A stretch of 8,319 bases of DNA from the NCBI GenBank assembly GCA_028869975.1, contig JAGWQR010000335.1:1-8319 (forward strand), in the 5' to 3' direction. This DNA comes from Alphaproteobacteria bacterium (lineage in GTDB: Bacteria > Pseudomonadota > Alphaproteobacteria > Sphingomonadales > Sphingomonadaceae). Shown here in pieces: positions 6,984-8,319 of this stretch. A program made the position numbers and the translations under genes. Below the pieces are notes generated by a model that was not told where the DNA came from, did no database searches, and worked only from the letters and a program-made list of their open reading frames with translations. Position 1 is the stretch's first letter, and each line of letters opens with the position of its first letter.

Positions 6984-6988
6984 TCCTT
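6984..6988 (-). promoter_or_regulatory. Ribosome binding site of fba
   Basis: AAGGA on the - strand, seven bases before the fba ATG and just after the transketolase stop. It supports both the chosen start and co-transcription. Confidence 0.65.
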
Positions 6989-6990
6989 CT

Positions 6991-8319
6991 TTATTTGATC
7001 AGATTCAATGCCGCTTCAACCAGCGCCTCGGTGGTCAGGTTGAAATAGGCAAAAAGCTGCGACGCCGGGGCCGACTCACCAAAACGATCAAGCCCGAGCA
7101 CAACATCGCGCGGATGCAGGAACTGCCGCCACAACGGGGTGACGCCCGCTTCGATTGCAATTCGCGGCACATCCTGACCCAGCACAGCGGTGCGCCAGCT
7201 TTCCGGCTGCTCACTGAATTTCTCCCAGCAGGGCATCGAAACCACGCGCACCGCTACGCCCTTTTCGGTCAGTTGATCGCGCGCGGCGACCGCGAGCGAC
7301 ACTTCCGAACCGGTGGCCATGATAATGAGCTTCGGGTCGGCCGCGTCGCGCAAAATATAGCCACCCTTGGCGGCACCCTGTGCCTGTGCGGCATTCTCGA
7401 CCACAACCGGAAGCGCTTGACGCGATAAGAGCAGCGCTGTTGGCCCATCCTTGCGCGCAACCGCAGAGGCCCAGGCCACTGCCGTCTCGGTTTGGTCGGC
7501 CGGCCGCCAGACATCAAGACCGGGGATCAGCCGCAGCGCCGAAGCATGTTCAATCGGCTGGTGCGTCGGGCCGTCTTCACCCAACCCGATCGAGTCGTGT
7601 GTCAAGACATGGATGACGCGGATTTTCATCAGCGCGGCCATGCGGATGGCATTGCGGCTGTAATCGCTGAACGTTACAAAAGTGCCGCCATAGGGGATAT
7701 AGCCCCCGTGCAGCGCCATGCCGTTCATCGCGGCCGCCATACCGAATTCGCGCACACCCCACGAGATGTGACGCCCCCATTGATCGCGTTTTGCCGTGCC
7801 ACAGCCTTTGAAATTGGTCAGGTTAGAGCCGGTCAGGTCGGCGCTGCCCCCAAACATTTCGGGGAGCACGGGCCCGATCTGATCAAGCACGTTCTGGCTC
7901 GCCTTGCGGGTGGCCACCGGCTTGGCCTCGCTCAGCCAATGTGCGATCATGGCTTCAGCCTGTGCGCTATAGTCCGCGATCAAATCGCCTGCCATACGGC
8001 GTTCAAATTCGGCGGCGGCCTCGGGGTATTTGGCCGCATACGCGGCAAAGCGCGCACGCCACAGCGCATAATCACCGCGCCCCTTGTTCTTGCAACTCCA
8101 TTGCGCCCGAATCGTTTCCGGCACGACAAAGGGTTGATGCGACCAGCCCAGTGCCTTGCGCATTGCTTCAATTTCGCCATGCCCGAGCGGCGCGCCATGC
8201 ACATCATGCCCGCCGGCCTTGGTCGGCGCACCTTTACCGATCGTCGTCTTGCAACAGAGCAGCGTTGGCTTGCCGTCGGTCAGCAGCCCCTGCGTACGCG
8301 CGCTGGCGATGGCGGCATC
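6991..8319 (-). CDS. tkt: Transketolase, N-terminal part outside the window
   Basis: A thiamine-diphosphate enzyme that transfers two-carbon units between sugar phosphates in the pentose phosphate or Calvin cycle. The frame is open to the right edge, giving the C-terminal 442 residues of an enzyme usually about 660 long. It opens in the end of the PP domain (LLCCKTTIGKGAP, then HDVHGAPLG). The Pyr domain follows with GGSADLTGSNLT, the cofactor-activating Glu in GVREFGMAAAMNG, and THDSIGLGEDGPTHQP. The C-terminal domain has IIMATGSEVSLA and LDRFGESAPA. All expected motifs are intact in this part. An internal GTG at 8202 is not the start, because conserved family sequence continues upstream of it. 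It is followed after 14 bases by fba, forming a carbon-metabolism pair with higher G+C than the fixLJ region. Confidence 0.95.
   Translation of the reverse strand, partial: DAAIASARTQGLLTDGKPTLLCCKTTIGKGAPTKAGGHDVHGAPLGHGEIEAMRKALGWSHQPFVVPETIRAQWSCKNKGRGDYALWRARFAAYAAKYPEAAAEFERRMAGDLIADYSAQAEAMIAHWLSEAKPVATRKASQNVLDQIGPVLPEMFGGSADLTGSNLTNFKGCGTAKRDQWGRHISWGVREFGMAAAMNGMALHGGYIPYGGTFVTFSDYSRNAIRMAALMKIRVIHVLTHDSIGLGEDGPTHQPIEHASALRLIPGLDVWRPADQTETAVAWASAVARKDGPTALLLSRQALPVVVENAAQAQGAAKGGYILRDAADPKLIIMATGSEVSLAVAARDQLTEKGVAVRVVSMPCWEKFSEQPESWRTAVLGQDVPRIAIEAGVTPLWRQFLHPRDVVLGLDRFGESAPASQLFAYFNLTTEALVEAALNLIK

Noticed and set aside
8200..8202. GTG as the start of a short transketolase-like gene
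   Set aside because: Conserved transketolase sequence (CCKTTIGKGAP, HDVHGAP) continues upstream in frame to the window edge, so this is an internal codon.
1..8319. CRISPR arrays, tRNAs, insertion sequences, phage or toxin genes
   Set aside because: No spaced repeats, tRNA cloverleaf signatures, transposase motifs or flanking terminal repeats were found on either strand.

Overview
The window looks like a piece of an alphaproteobacterial chromosome. It carries a FixL/FixJ oxygen-sensing pair with a recognisable haem-PAS domain, the end of a cbb3-oxidase maturation cluster (ccoI-ccoS), and a class II aldolase of the CbbA type. I cannot name the order or genus from sequence alone. By hand counts of single lines, G+C is about 60% in the transketolase/aldolase part, falls through usp and the MBL gene, and is about 43-50% in fixLJ. 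There is no RNA gene, CRISPR array, insertion sequence or phage gene.

Layout, left to right. 1-1390 (+ strand): the C-terminal half of the copper P-type ATPase CcoI/FixI, whose stop overlaps the start of the 51-residue CcoS. A small GC hairpin with a T-run ends this unit about 20 bases after ccoS. 1391-1639 is a gap between convergent genes with no convincing gene. 1640-5817 (all - strand, read right to left): a tandem UspA-type stress protein, a metallo-beta-lactamase/beta-CASP RNase-like hydrolase, the haem-PAS histidine kinase FixL and the response regulator FixJ. They are packed with overlaps or a 47-base gap, so they probably form one operon. 5818-5974 is a spacer containing a very A+T-rich tract and a possible promoter for that operon. 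5975-8319 (- strand): transketolase (5' end outside the window) followed after 14 bases by class II fructose-bisphosphate aldolase.

How it may work. FixL would sense O2 through haem and phosphorylate FixJ, which in known systems activates fixK and, through it, the high-affinity cbb3 oxidase. CcoI supplies copper to that oxidase, and CcoS is needed for its cofactor insertion. The Usp and beta-CASP proteins lie upstream in the same apparent transcript, which suggests a low-oxygen stress response that may include RNA turnover. That last link is inference. Transketolase and aldolase are central carbon genes and look like a separate unit.

Points most worth a second look: the short soluble single-PAS FixL, the usp-MBL-fixLJ arrangement, and the aldolase, whose usual C-terminal tail is missing exactly where an A+T-rich tract begins.
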